A DNA stretch of 6,579 nucleotides from Acidobacteriaceae bacterium (GCA_003140705.1 PLKU01000289.1:1-6579); one strand, 5' to 3'; shown: positions 1 to 5,948, counted from the stretch's first letter. Made by a program: numbers and translations. Notes: generated by a model not told the origin, from the sequence alone.

Positions 1-189
1 CGCATCGACCACCAGATGCTCAACGAACTTGAGCCGTTTACCGTCCTCAACCCTTCCGCTGAGAACATCGCCAAATACTTCTACGATCAGACCAACGAGG
101 AACTCGCCGGCATGACCCATGGCCGCGTCCGCGTCAAGGACTGCACGATCTGGGAGACCGACACAACCACGGCCACCTACTACGAGTAG
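1..189 (+). CDS. queD: QueD / 6-pyruvoyltetrahydropterin synthase family protein (3' part only)
   Basis: The reading frame is open from base 1 and ends at TAG 187-189, giving the last 62 residues of a protein that is usually about 120-140 long. The visible part starts with RIDHQMLNEL, which matches the family's LDHxxLN motif; its Asp-His pair (residues 3-4 here) belongs to the catalytic machinery. Next come NPSAENIAKYFYDQ (NPTSENxAxWxW in the family) and WETDTTTATY, where Glu52 matches the pterin-anchoring glutamate of the KET/WET motif. Family members convert dihydroneopterin triphosphate, either to 6-carboxytetrahydropterin for queuosine/7-deazaguanine synthesis (QueD) or to 6-pyruvoyltetrahydropterin. 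The zinc-binding histidines and catalytic cysteine lie upstream of the window, so the QueD versus PTPS choice cannot be settled. QueD is the commoner bacterial function. No other queuosine gene is visible. Confidence 0.88.
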   Translation, partial: RIDHQMLNELEPFTVLNPSAENIAKYFYDQTNEELAGMTHGRVRVKDCTIWETDTTTATYYE

Positions 190-219
190 GCGCGATCGCT
201 TCTGAATCGGGCCGCCGCC

Positions 220-888
220 TCAGTTCATATTGCTTGACTTGGATCGCAGGTACTTGTCGAAGGGAATCTCGAAGTAGAAGAGCTCCTTGCCGTCAGCGTC
301 CCGCAATTTCACCAGGTGCATCTTGGCGCCCTCCAGCGGGTGATCCAGCTGCGATACGTCGTAAAACAGAAAACCGGCGCGCGTAGAGTGCGGCTCCACC
401 ACCAGTGCCTGGTACTCAAGCGTATTGAAGTCCTCTTCAACATCCTTATCGCTGGCTTTGGGCTTCAGCTTGATGGCAGGTATCGGCCCGGGCATCGGAA
501 TCTTGCTGCCCTGCCGCTCCTTCTGGCTCATCAAACGTTCCACATCCTCGGGCTCGGCCGCCTGAATCTTGTCGCCTGCCGCGGTCATGAACAGAATCCG
601 CGCGTCACTCAGTGAGATGGGTCGATCGCCGTTGTTGGTCACGATCAGCCGCACGGGCATCACGCCGTGGCTTAGGTAATCGACGCGAAAGATGCCTTCT
701 TTCTCCTTTGTGTCGTAGGGTTCCACGGCGATGGCCACCTTCTCATCGTCATGAACTTCCACCGCGGCAAACGATGTTGCTGGCTGCACGGGGGGCGGGG
801 AATGGTCGTTGGCCAAGGCCGGCAATGCCAACCAGACAACAAGCAGCGAAAGCGCCCCAGAAACCCTCACAGTGCTCGACTGTATCAT
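220..888 (-). CDS. Secreted protein of unknown function, 222 aa
   Basis: I do not recognise a named family. I chose ATG at 888 (read on the minus strand) because it places a typical signal peptide at the N-terminus: polar start, hydrophobic core around residues 11-25 (GALSLLVVWLALPA), and likely signal peptidase I cleavage after ALA at residue 26. The frame stays open to 981, but that longer start would put a charged leader before the signal peptide and overlap waaA. No cysteine follows the hydrophobic core, so it is not an obvious lipoprotein. The mature part begins with a Pro-rich linker (31-37). It then has beta-rich segments including VMPVRLIVTNNGDRPISLSD (76-95), resembling an Ig-like strand pattern, and a charged/Pro-rich middle (111-150). 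The C-terminal block HSTRAGFLFYDVSQLDHPLEG to FEIPFDKYL (167-214) looks like the most structured part. It probably acts in the periplasm or at the outer membrane. Leucine and valine codons end mostly in G, unlike the plus-strand neighbours. No clear Shine-Dalgarno precedes the start. Confidence 0.8.
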   Translation of the reverse strand: MIQSSTVRVSGALSLLVVWLALPALANDHSPPPVQPATSFAAVEVHDDEKVAIAVEPYDTKEKEGIFRVDYLSHGVMPVRLIVTNNGDRPISLSDARILFMTAAGDKIQAAEPEDVERLMSQKERQGSKIPMPGPIPAIKLKPKASDKDVEEDFNTLEYQALVVEPHSTRAGFLFYDVSQLDHPLEGAKMHLVKLRDADGKELFYFEIPFDKYLRSKSSNMN

Positions 889-926
889 TTGAGGGTTAGA
901 CCGGAAGAAGGCAAGTTCCGTCACGC
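889..926. promoter_or_regulatory. Short divergent intergenic region between the unknown secreted gene and waaA
   Basis: Only 38 bases separate the two divergent start codons, so both promoters must reach into the opposite gene's 5' end. For waaA, a purine-rich GGAAGAAGG at 903-911 is the likely ribosome binding site, about 15 bases before ATG 927, which is a rather long spacing. TATCAT at 883-888 is one mismatch from a -10 box, but I see no -35 match at the proper distance. A run of seven T (936-942) inside waaA reads as an A-tract about 50 bases upstream of the minus-strand start. Promoter assignment is speculative; the divergent arrangement itself is seen directly. Confidence 0.4.
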
Positions 927-2231
927 ATGATTCTCTTTTTTTACAATCTGGCGTTGCTGGTGGTCCTGATACTCGGATCACCCTGGTGGCTATGGCGGCT
1001 GGCTACCACGCAGAAGTATCGTGAAGGCCTCGCCGAACGCCTCGGAAGCGTGCGCCTCCTCAAAGCTCAGCCCGACCGGCCTCTCATCTGGATGCATGCT
1101 GTTTCAGTGGGAGAAGTGCTTGCCGCCAGCCGCTTGGTTGGCGAGCTGGACCGCGCCTTCCCTGACTATCAGGTGGTTATCTCCACCACCACCCGCACCG
1201 GCCAGGCCCTTGCCCATGAACGCTTCGGCGCTGACCGCGTCTTCTATTGCCCGCTCGATCTGCCCTGGGCCACTCGCGCATACCTCAACACCCTCCAACC
1301 TCGTCTCCTCATTCTCGCCGAGACCGAATTCTGGCCCAATCTTCTCAACGGCTGCTTCCGCCGCGGAATCCCGGTCGCCGTCGTCAACGCCCGCATCTCC
1401 GATCGTTCCTGGCCGCGCTATCGCGTGGTGCGCCCCTTCTTCCGCCCACTCTTGAAGCAGATCTCCCGCGTCCTGGCCCAATCTCCAACCGATGCCGAAC
1501 GCCTGCAAGCCATCGGTTGCAAGCCGGAATGCGTCTCGGTCGCCGGAAATCTCAAATTCGACGTTCGCTCCGCCGCCGAAGCCGATGCCACCCGACTCCT
1601 GAAAACGGCCGCTCCCAATCTGCGCTTCGTTGTCGCCGGCAGCACCCTTGAAGGCGAAGAGTCCGCCCTGCTCCAAGCCTGGCCGCAACTCCTCGCTGCC
1701 GACCCCCAACTTGCAATGATCCTGGCTCCCCGCCATCCTGAAAGATTTGCCGCCGTGGCCGCGTTGCTCGATAACTCCGGCATCCCTTGGATCAAGCGGT
1801 CCGATTGGCGATCGCAACCCGCCCCGCTCAGCCCAATTCTCCCCGGCCAGATCGTCCTCCTCGACACCATCGGCGAACTCGCCTCGGTCTATTCCCTCGC
1901 GTCAGTCGCCTTCGTCGGCGGCAGCCTCATCCCCGCTGGCGGCCACAACCCCCTCGAACCCGCTCAGTTCGGCGTGCCCATCGTCATGGGCCCCCACCAC
2001 GCCAACTTCCGCGCCATCACTGAAGATCTTCTCGCCCATCAGGCCGTCTCCATCGCCTCCAAAGAAAACCTCGCCAACACATTGATCAATCTCCTCCGCG
2101 ACTCCTCATCCGCCAGCGCTATGGGCAACCGGTCCAAGCACGTTTTCGATCAGCAATCCGGCGCCACCGTCCGCTGCGTCGACTCACTGCGGGAATTGCT
2201 CTCCGTCAACTCAAGCCCGGAGCGCCGGTGA
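927..2231 (+). CDS. waaA: 3-deoxy-D-manno-octulosonic acid (Kdo) transferase WaaA/KdtA
   Basis: This GT30 enzyme transfers Kdo from CMP-Kdo to lipid IVA at the cytoplasmic face of the inner membrane, starting the LPS inner core. The 434 residues match the usual length (about 425). Residues 1-24 form a hydrophobic N-terminal membrane anchor (LALLVVLILGSPWWLW). The N-terminal GT-B domain holds HAVSVGE (57-63), whose Glu63 matches the conserved catalytic glutamate, and AETEFWPN (131-138). The C-terminal domain has GNLKFD (207-212), APRHPERF (267-274), DTIGELASVY (313-322) and FVGGSLIPAGGHNPLEP (329-345), the CMP-Kdo-binding signature. ATG 927 is chosen because it begins exactly at the hydrophobic anchor typical of the family. 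The stop shares its last base with the lpxK ATG, so the two genes are probably translationally coupled. Whether it adds one or two Kdo residues cannot be read from sequence. Confidence 0.97.
   Translation: MILFFYNLALLVVLILGSPWWLWRLATTQKYREGLAERLGSVRLLKAQPDRPLIWMHAVSVGEVLAASRLVGELDRAFPDYQVVISTTTRTGQALAHERFGADRVFYCPLDLPWATRAYLNTLQPRLLILAETEFWPNLLNGCFRRGIPVAVVNARISDRSWPRYRVVRPFFRPLLKQISRVLAQSPTDAERLQAIGCKPECVSVAGNLKFDVRSAAEADATRLLKTAAPNLRFVVAGSTLEGEESALLQAWPQLLAADPQLAMILAPRHPERFAAVAALLDNSGIPWIKRSDWRSQPAPLSPILPGQIVLLDTIGELASVYSLASVAFVGGSLIPAGGHNPLEPAQFGVPIVMGPHHANFRAITEDLLAHQAVSIASKENLANTLINLLRDSSSASAMGNRSKHVFDQQSGATVRCVDSLRELLSVNSSPERR
2219..2222 (+). promoter_or_regulatory. Shine-Dalgarno for lpxK (decides the start)
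   Basis: GGAG lies inside the end of waaA, eight bases before ATG 2231. GTG at 2228 is also in frame but would be only five bases away, so ATG 2231 is preferred. Confidence 0.6.
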
Positions 2232-3250
2232 TGCCCAGGGAATATTCATCTCGCAAACTGCTCCTCCCCCTGGTGCCCGCATACCGCCTTGCCCTTCTCC
2301 TGCGCGAGCTTCGCCTTGGCACCTGGCTCGAGCCAGTCAACCGCCTGCATTGTCCGGTCGTCAGCGTTGGTAATCTCTCCACCGGCGGCGCGGGCAAAAC
2401 GCCTCTCACCATCGCGCTCGCCAAGGCCCTCGAGCGCCGCGGCCTCCGCGTTGACGTTCTCTCCCGCGGCTATGGACGACTGGGCGAGCGCCCCGCCCGC
2501 GTCGACTCCGATGGCACAGCCCACGATTTTGGAGACGAACCTCTTCTGATCGCCCGCGAAACCGGCGTCCCCGTCTTCGTTGCCGGTCAGCGCTTCGGTG
2601 CCGGCCAGCTTGCCGAGGCCTCTGCGCCTCCAGACGTCTTCCAGCTTCACCTGCCAACGGTGCACATCCTCGACGACGGATTTCAACACCGCCAACTCCA
2701 CCGCGACGTCGATATTCTCCTGCTCGATCGTCGCGATTGGCTCCATGACACCCTGCTGCCGGCTGGCAACCTGCGCGAGCCTGCCAAAGCCGCCCACCGC
2801 GCCACCGTTATCGCCATCCCCGCCCCTGACAGAGCCGCGGAGTTCGAGACCTCCCTGCGCGCATGGGGCTGGGAAGGCCCCATCTGGCGCCTGCACCGCA
2901 AGATGGACATCCCTGCAATCGACGGCCCCGCAGTCGCCTTCTGCGGCATCGCACGCCCCACTCAGTTTTTTGCCGGCCTCGAAACGGCAGGACAGCACCT
3001 CGCTGCCCGCATCGCATTCCCTGACCACCACCGCTTCACTCCTGCTGACCTTGACCGCCTCGTCACCACCGCCGGCCAAACCGGAGCCACCGCCATCATC
3101 ACCACCGAGAAAGACCTCATTCGACTCGGTAACTCTGCTGCCGCCTTCCCGGCACCGATCTCCCTCAAAACCGCCCGCCTCCGCGTCGAAATCGAACATG
3201 AAGACGAAGCCATCGACTGGCTTGTCGACCAGCTAAAGCAAGCGCGTTAA
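2231..3250 (+). CDS. lpxK: Tetraacyldisaccharide 4'-kinase LpxK
   Basis: LpxK phosphorylates the 4' position of tetraacyldisaccharide-1-phosphate with ATP to form lipid IVA, at the inner membrane. The 339 residues fit the family (about 310-350). The N-terminal amphipathic/hydrophobic segment (RKLLLPLVPAYRLALLL, 8-24) resembles the membrane-associating helix. The P-loop is SVGNLSTGGAGKTP (45-58), a Walker A with Lys56-Thr57. VLSRGYGR (76-83) and GDEP (101-104) follow. LDDGFQHRQLHRDVDILLLD (147-166) is the LpxK signature containing the Asp pair of the catalytic region. Further on come CGIARPTQFF (238-247), FPDHHRFT (263-270, with the conserved histidine near the active site) and TTEKDLIRL (291-299). 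All hallmark motifs are intact. The start overlaps the waaA stop by one base (TGATG). LpxK supplies the acceptor used by WaaA, so the two are consecutive in the pathway. Confidence 0.97.
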   Translation: MPREYSSRKLLLPLVPAYRLALLLRELRLGTWLEPVNRLHCPVVSVGNLSTGGAGKTPLTIALAKALERRGLRVDVLSRGYGRLGERPARVDSDGTAHDFGDEPLLIARETGVPVFVAGQRFGAGQLAEASAPPDVFQLHLPTVHILDDGFQHRQLHRDVDILLLDRRDWLHDTLLPAGNLREPAKAAHRATVIAIPAPDRAAEFETSLRAWGWEGPIWRLHRKMDIPAIDGPAVAFCGIARPTQFFAGLETAGQHLAARIAFPDHHRFTPADLDRLVTTAGQTGATAIITTEKDLIRLGNSAAAFPAPISLKTARLRVEIEHEDEAIDWLVDQLKQAR

Positions 3251-3279
3251 CCCATCCGTCTTTGTGAGAAAATCAGAGT

Positions 3280-4344
3280 TTGCACACGCAATCCAAGTTC
3301 CGCTTGCTCGTGATTCGGCTGGGCGCCATGGGAGACATTCTGCACGCGCTGCCTGCGGTTACTGCCCTGCGCCTTGCCCATCCCGCTTGGGTCATTGACT
3401 GGGTCGTCGAACCCCGCTGGCGCGCCCTCTTCACTGCGGAAGACAGTCTCGGCCGCACTACATCCTGCCCGCTCCTCAACCGGCTCCTCTTCGCCCCAAC
3501 CAAAGACTGGCGCGCCGCACCCTTCAGTCAGAAAGCCCACCATGAAATCAAGCTTTTACGGCGTACCCTCCGCTCCGGAGAATACGATGCCGTCCTCGAC
3601 CTCCAGGGCGCCATCCGCTCTGCCGTCATAGGCTACATGGCAGGCTGTCGCCGCCGCATTGGCGAAGACCAGCCCCGTGAGCGCGCTGCCCGCCTGTTCT
3701 TTACTGAGCGCGTCCCCACCCACGGCGCCCACGTGAATGAGCAGGATCTCGAGCTAGCCTCAGCCGTGGCCGGCGACGAACTTGCTCCCGCCAAGCCACT
3801 GCTCCCCACGGACCCAGCCGCCGAGGCCTGGGCAGACCAACTTCTATCCCCCTCGCCAACCCAGCTTGCAGTTGTCATCAACCCCGGTGCCGGCTGGGGC
3901 GCCAAGCGTTGGCCGGTCGAGCGCTATGCCGTCGTCGCCCAGGGCTTGATCGACCGCGGCCTGCGCATCTTGGTCAACGCCGGTCCCAGGGAAGAGCCGC
4001 TCGCCGACGCCATCTCCCAGGCCACCAAAGGCGCGGCCACTCCGCTCCATTGCTCGCTGGAACAGCTCATCGCCCTCACCCGGCGAGCCTCCCTGGTCGT
4101 CGCCGGAGACACTGGCCCGCTCCACCTGGCCTGCGCCCTTGAGCGCCCGGTCGTGGGCATCTATGGCCCCACGGACCCCAGCCGCAACGGTCCATTCGGA
4201 ACCCGCTTCAAGGTCCTCCGCAGCCCCGAAAGTCGCCGCGACCACACCCGCCACCCAGAGCCGGAATCCGGCCTCCTCACCATCCAGCCTGAAGACGTTC
4301 TCCTCGCCGCCAGCGAGCTCCTCGTCCCGGAGTCTACGCGATGA
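3280..4344 (+). CDS. Glycosyltransferase family 9, lipopolysaccharide heptosyltransferase (WaaC-like)
   Basis: GT9 enzymes transfer L-glycero-D-manno-heptose from ADP-heptose to Kdo or to the first heptose, on the cytoplasmic side of the inner membrane. The N-terminal domain opens with LLVIRLGAMGDILHALPAV (9-27), in which Asp19 matches the catalytic-base aspartate of WaaC (GDVxH). DAVLDLQGAIRSAV (103-116) follows. The C-terminal nucleotide-sugar domain has VVINPGAGWGAKRWP (198-212), with a lysine at 209, and GDTGPLHLACALERP (276-290) followed by YGPTDPSRNGPFG (295-307). An in-frame TGA at 3265-3267 limits upstream extension. TTG 3280 is taken as the start because a GAGAAAA purine stretch precedes it. 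TTG 3304 or GTG 3310 would start right at the first beta strand and are possible. The gene begins 29 bases after lpxK and overlaps the next gene by four bases. Context next to waaA favours heptosyltransferase I, but WaaC versus WaaF or another sugar specificity is inferred. Confidence 0.88.
   Translation: MHTQSKFRLLVIRLGAMGDILHALPAVTALRLAHPAWVIDWVVEPRWRALFTAEDSLGRTTSCPLLNRLLFAPTKDWRAAPFSQKAHHEIKLLRRTLRSGEYDAVLDLQGAIRSAVIGYMAGCRRRIGEDQPRERAARLFFTERVPTHGAHVNEQDLELASAVAGDELAPAKPLLPTDPAAEAWADQLLSPSPTQLAVVINPGAGWGAKRWPVERYAVVAQGLIDRGLRILVNAGPREEPLADAISQATKGAATPLHCSLEQLIALTRRASLVVAGDTGPLHLACALERPVVGIYGPTDPSRNGPFGTRFKVLRSPESRRDHTRHPEPESGLLTIQPEDVLLAASELLVPESTR
4329..4332 (+). promoter_or_regulatory. 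Shine-Dalgarno for the methyltransferase gene
   Basis: GGAG lies within the last codons of the GT9 gene, eight bases before ATG 4341. It supports an ATGA-overlap start and translational coupling. Confidence 0.6.
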
Positions 4345-4976
4345 CCCAGCCTGGCAGCTCAGCCCCAAGCCGAGAAAGTGGTGATTTTATCGCCCGCTGG
4401 CAGCGCGTCGCCCGCCGCATTCGCGTCCCACTCGGCTTCCTCACCGCGGCCCTCTACCTGTTTGACCTCTACCGGCGAGCGCCCCAGCCCCTAGCCATCG
4501 CTTGGAGCGTGGTCCTTGTCCTCCCCGGCCTCTGGCTCCGCGCCTACGCTGCCGGCTACGTCAAAAAGAATCGCGAACTCACCCAAACCGGTCCCTATGC
4601 CTATACCCGCAACCCGCTTTACCTCGGTTCTACGCTCATCGCCGCTGGGTTTGCAGTGGCCCTGCTCAGCTGGCCGGTAGCCCTTGTGCTCGCTGCAGGC
4701 TTCGCTGCCATCTACATCCCCGTCATCGCCTCTGAAGAGCGCTTCTTGCGCGCCACGTTCCCCGCATTTGACGCCTATTGCCGCCGGGTTCCGCGCCTCA
4801 TTCCACGCCTTACCCCGGCCTCCCAATCCGGCACTTCCTCAAGCTCCGGCAACTTCTCCTTTTCGCTTTACTTGCAGCACCGCGAGTACAATGCTTCTAT
4901 TGGGGCCGCACTGCTGTACCTCAGCTTGCTCTTCTTGCGGCCAGCTGTCGGCGTCATCGTGACTGGGCTGCGGTGA
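4341..4976 (+). CDS. ICMT/PEMT-like integral membrane methyltransferase
   Basis: This resembles the isoprenylcysteine carboxyl methyltransferase / phospholipid methyltransferase superfamily of small membrane proteins that use S-adenosylmethionine. Hydrophobic stretches lie around residues 30-42 and 50-72, and a longer one covers 95-130. The SAM-binding hallmark is TQTGPYAYTRNPLYLGS (81-97), the family's GPYxxxRNPxYxG. SEERFLRATFPAFDAYCRRV to RLIP (131-155) is the second hallmark: EE, then Y-x-x-V-P-R. Beyond this core is a roughly 55-residue tail with a Ser-rich linker (162-170), SGNFSFSLYLQHREYN (169-184) and a further hydrophobic segment (186-206); many family members end near the RxIP motif. 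The ATGA overlap with the GT9 gene and the good Shine-Dalgarno make the start firm. Bacteria have no prenylated CaaX proteins, so the substrate is unlikely to be isoprenylcysteine. From context a lipid, lipid-linked sugar or isoprenoid is plausible, but this is inference. Confidence 0.85.
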   Translation: MTQPGSSAPSRESGDFIARWQRVARRIRVPLGFLTAALYLFDLYRRAPQPLAIAWSVVLVLPGLWLRAYAAGYVKKNRELTQTGPYAYTRNPLYLGSTLIAAGFAVALLSWPVALVLAAGFAAIYIPVIASEERFLRATFPAFDAYCRRVPRLIPRLTPASQSGTSSSSGNFSFSLYLQHREYNASIGAALLYLSLLFLRPAVGVIVTGLR

Positions 4977-5017
4977 GGTTTTTCCCCGCGCCAAAAAGGT
5001 AAGTTTCTCCAATCTTT

Positions 5018-5023
5018 AAGGAG
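5018..5023 (+). promoter_or_regulatory. Shine-Dalgarno for the DUF3108-type gene (supports GTG start)
   Basis: AAGGAG, the strongest Shine-Dalgarno in the window, sits 12 bases before GTG 5036. The next in-frame ATG (5279) would remove the signal peptide, so GTG is the start. Confidence 0.6.
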
Positions 5024-5035
5024 TCCTCCCAGACG

Positions 5036-5806
5036 GTGAAGACACGCCAGACCATAGCAGCGACTCTTTGCGCTTTTGCGTTGGCCGCCGGGGCCCACGC
5101 CCAGAAGGTAGATCCGCTCGCCCCTCCGCGCGCTGGCTTCGCCCTTCCCCAGAAGCAGACCCTAACCTACTCCGTCGACTGGCGCGTCTTTCCCGCCGGA
5201 ACCGCTGTTCTCCACTTTGAGGCAGCCGGCGACCGCGAACGCATCACTGCCAACGCTGACACCATTGGCGCCATCAACATGCTCTTCCACGTCAGTGACC
5301 GCTTCCAGTCCACCATCGACCGGGAAAAAGGCTGCACCTACGAGTTTGACAAGCAAACCACCGAAGGCCGCCGCCAGATCAGCTCAACCCTCCGCATAGA
5401 CTACGCCCAGTCCAAGTCAATCCTCGACGAAAAAAATCTGGTCACCGGGCAAACCAAACACGTTGAGCTGTCCGTCCCCGGCTGCCTCACTGACCTGCTC
5501 AGCGGCATCTACTATGCCTCGTCGCAGCCCATGGAGATCGGCAAAACCTTCGTCATCCCGGTGGTCGACGCCCTGCACACCGTGCCGGTCACCATGAAGG
5601 TAGAGAGCCGCGAAGAGATCAAGACCTCCCTCGGCACCTTCAAGACCCTCCGCGTCCAGCCCACCGCCGACGCCGGCGTGGTCAAGAATCGCGGCAACAT
5701 CTGGATCTGGTACACCGACGACGACCGCCATCTGCCCGTCCAGATGCGCGCCCGCCTCTTCTGGGGCACCATCACCTTCCGCCTCACCGGCAACGAAAAC
5801 AAATAG
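5036..5806 (+). CDS. DUF3108-type secreted protein
   Basis: 256 residues from a GTG start. Residues 1-22 form a signal peptide (KTR, hydrophobic ATLCAFALAAG, cleavage after AHA), and no lipobox cysteine lies at the cleavage site. The mature protein is beta-rich and follows the DUF3108 pattern: QTLTYSVDWRVFPAGTAVLHFE (41-62), FHVSDRFQSTIDREKGCTYEF (84-104), then DLLSGIYYASSQPMEIGKTF (153-172). The end has TSLGTFKTLRVQPT (197-210) and IWIWYTDDDRHLPVQMRARL to GTITFRLT (222-251). The middle GIYYxR-like block and the terminal W-x-x-DDxRxLPVxMxA motif are what I associate with the family. The fold is probably a periplasmic beta-barrel or lipid-binding-like sandwich. The biochemical role of the family is not established, as far as I know. 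It begins 59 bases after the methyltransferase gene with the same orientation, so it may share its transcript. The assignment comes from remembered motifs rather than a search. Confidence 0.82.
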   Translation: MKTRQTIAATLCAFALAAGAHAQKVDPLAPPRAGFALPQKQTLTYSVDWRVFPAGTAVLHFEAAGDRERITANADTIGAINMLFHVSDRFQSTIDREKGCTYEFDKQTTEGRRQISSTLRIDYAQSKSILDEKNLVTGQTKHVELSVPGCLTDLLSGIYYASSQPMEIGKTFVIPVVDALHTVPVTMKVESREEIKTSLGTFKTLRVQPTADAGVVKNRGNIWIWYTDDDRHLPVQMRARLFWGTITFRLTGNENK

Positions 5807-5828
5807 ATTCGCCAGTCTCATGGATCCG

Positions 5829-5846
5829 GTCATCCTGAGCGGAGCG
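5829..5846 (+). repeat. Possible copy of a dispersed GTCATCCTGAGCG-type intergenic repeat
   Basis: The intergenic sequence reads GTCATCCTGAGCGGAGCG and continues into the 8-base palindrome GAGCGCTC (5842-5849). A short GAGCC/GGCTC hairpin with a CCGA loop follows at 5851-5864. Sequences starting GTCATCCTGAGCG are, from memory, common non-coding repeats in acidobacterial and many other bacterial genomes, often continuing toward GAAGGATC. Only one copy is in this window and it departs from that form after GGAGCG, so repeat status is not proven here. Confidence 0.4.
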
Positions 5847-5882
5847 CTCTGAGCCCCGAGGCTCCATGGGCAACGCTCGCGC

Positions 5883-5918
5883 CGCATCCGGTGTAAACTT
5901 CTTCTTCGCGCGGATGCG
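5883..5918. repeat. Inverted repeat upstream of the S9 peptidase gene
   Basis: CGCATCCG (5883-5890) is matched perfectly by CGGATGCG (5911-5918) across a 20-base spacer, and ATTTTCTC follows directly. It could form an 8-bp stem in RNA, acting as a weak terminator for the upstream run or as a 5' leader structure, or it could be a protein-binding site. The loop is long and the T run has only four bases, so an efficient intrinsic terminator is doubtful. TAAACT at 5894-5899 in the spacer is a weak -10-like match with no convincing -35. Confidence 0.4.
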
Positions 5919-5937
5919 ATTTTCTCGCTACCGCGGA

Positions 5938-5942
5938 TAGGA
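5938..5942 (+). promoter_or_regulatory. Shine-Dalgarno for the S9 peptidase gene
   Basis: TAGGA lies six bases before ATG 5949, directly ahead of the signal peptide coding region. Confidence 0.5.
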
Positions 5943-5948
5943 AATCCC

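Noticed and set aside
192..199. GCGATCGC octamer, with a second copy at 1808-1815, resembling the HIP1 palindrome of cyanobacteria.
   Set aside because: Two copies in a GC-rich 6.6-kb window, one of them inside waaA coding sequence, are not evidence of a dispersed element, and the gene content is not cyanobacterial.
190..219. Possible bidirectional terminator between the convergent queD-type gene and the minus-strand gene.
   Set aside because: Apart from the short GCGATCGC palindrome there is no stem followed by a T run on either strand in these 30 bases.
883..888. TATCAT as a -10 box for waaA.
   Set aside because: It has no -35 match at 16-18 bases and coincides with the start codon of the divergent gene; kept only as a remark, not as a promoter call.
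936..942. Run of seven T in codons 4-6 of waaA, and a run of seven A at 5430-5436 in the DUF3108-type gene, as possible phase-variation tracts.
   Set aside because: Both tracts are short, in frame and explained by Phe-Phe and Glu-Lys-Asn codons; nothing shows length variation.
889..981. Longer form of the minus-strand secreted protein starting at 981.
   Set aside because: It would add 31 residues before a clear signal peptide and overlap the waaA start by 55 bases; ATG 888 is far more natural.
1104..1817. Long open frame on the minus strand inside waaA (237 codons), and similar antisense frames within lpxK (2246-3199) and GT9 (3844-4368).
   Set aside because: They lie opposite strongly conserved enzymes, have low-complexity Gly/Ala/Glu-rich translations, and arise from GC-rich codon bias.
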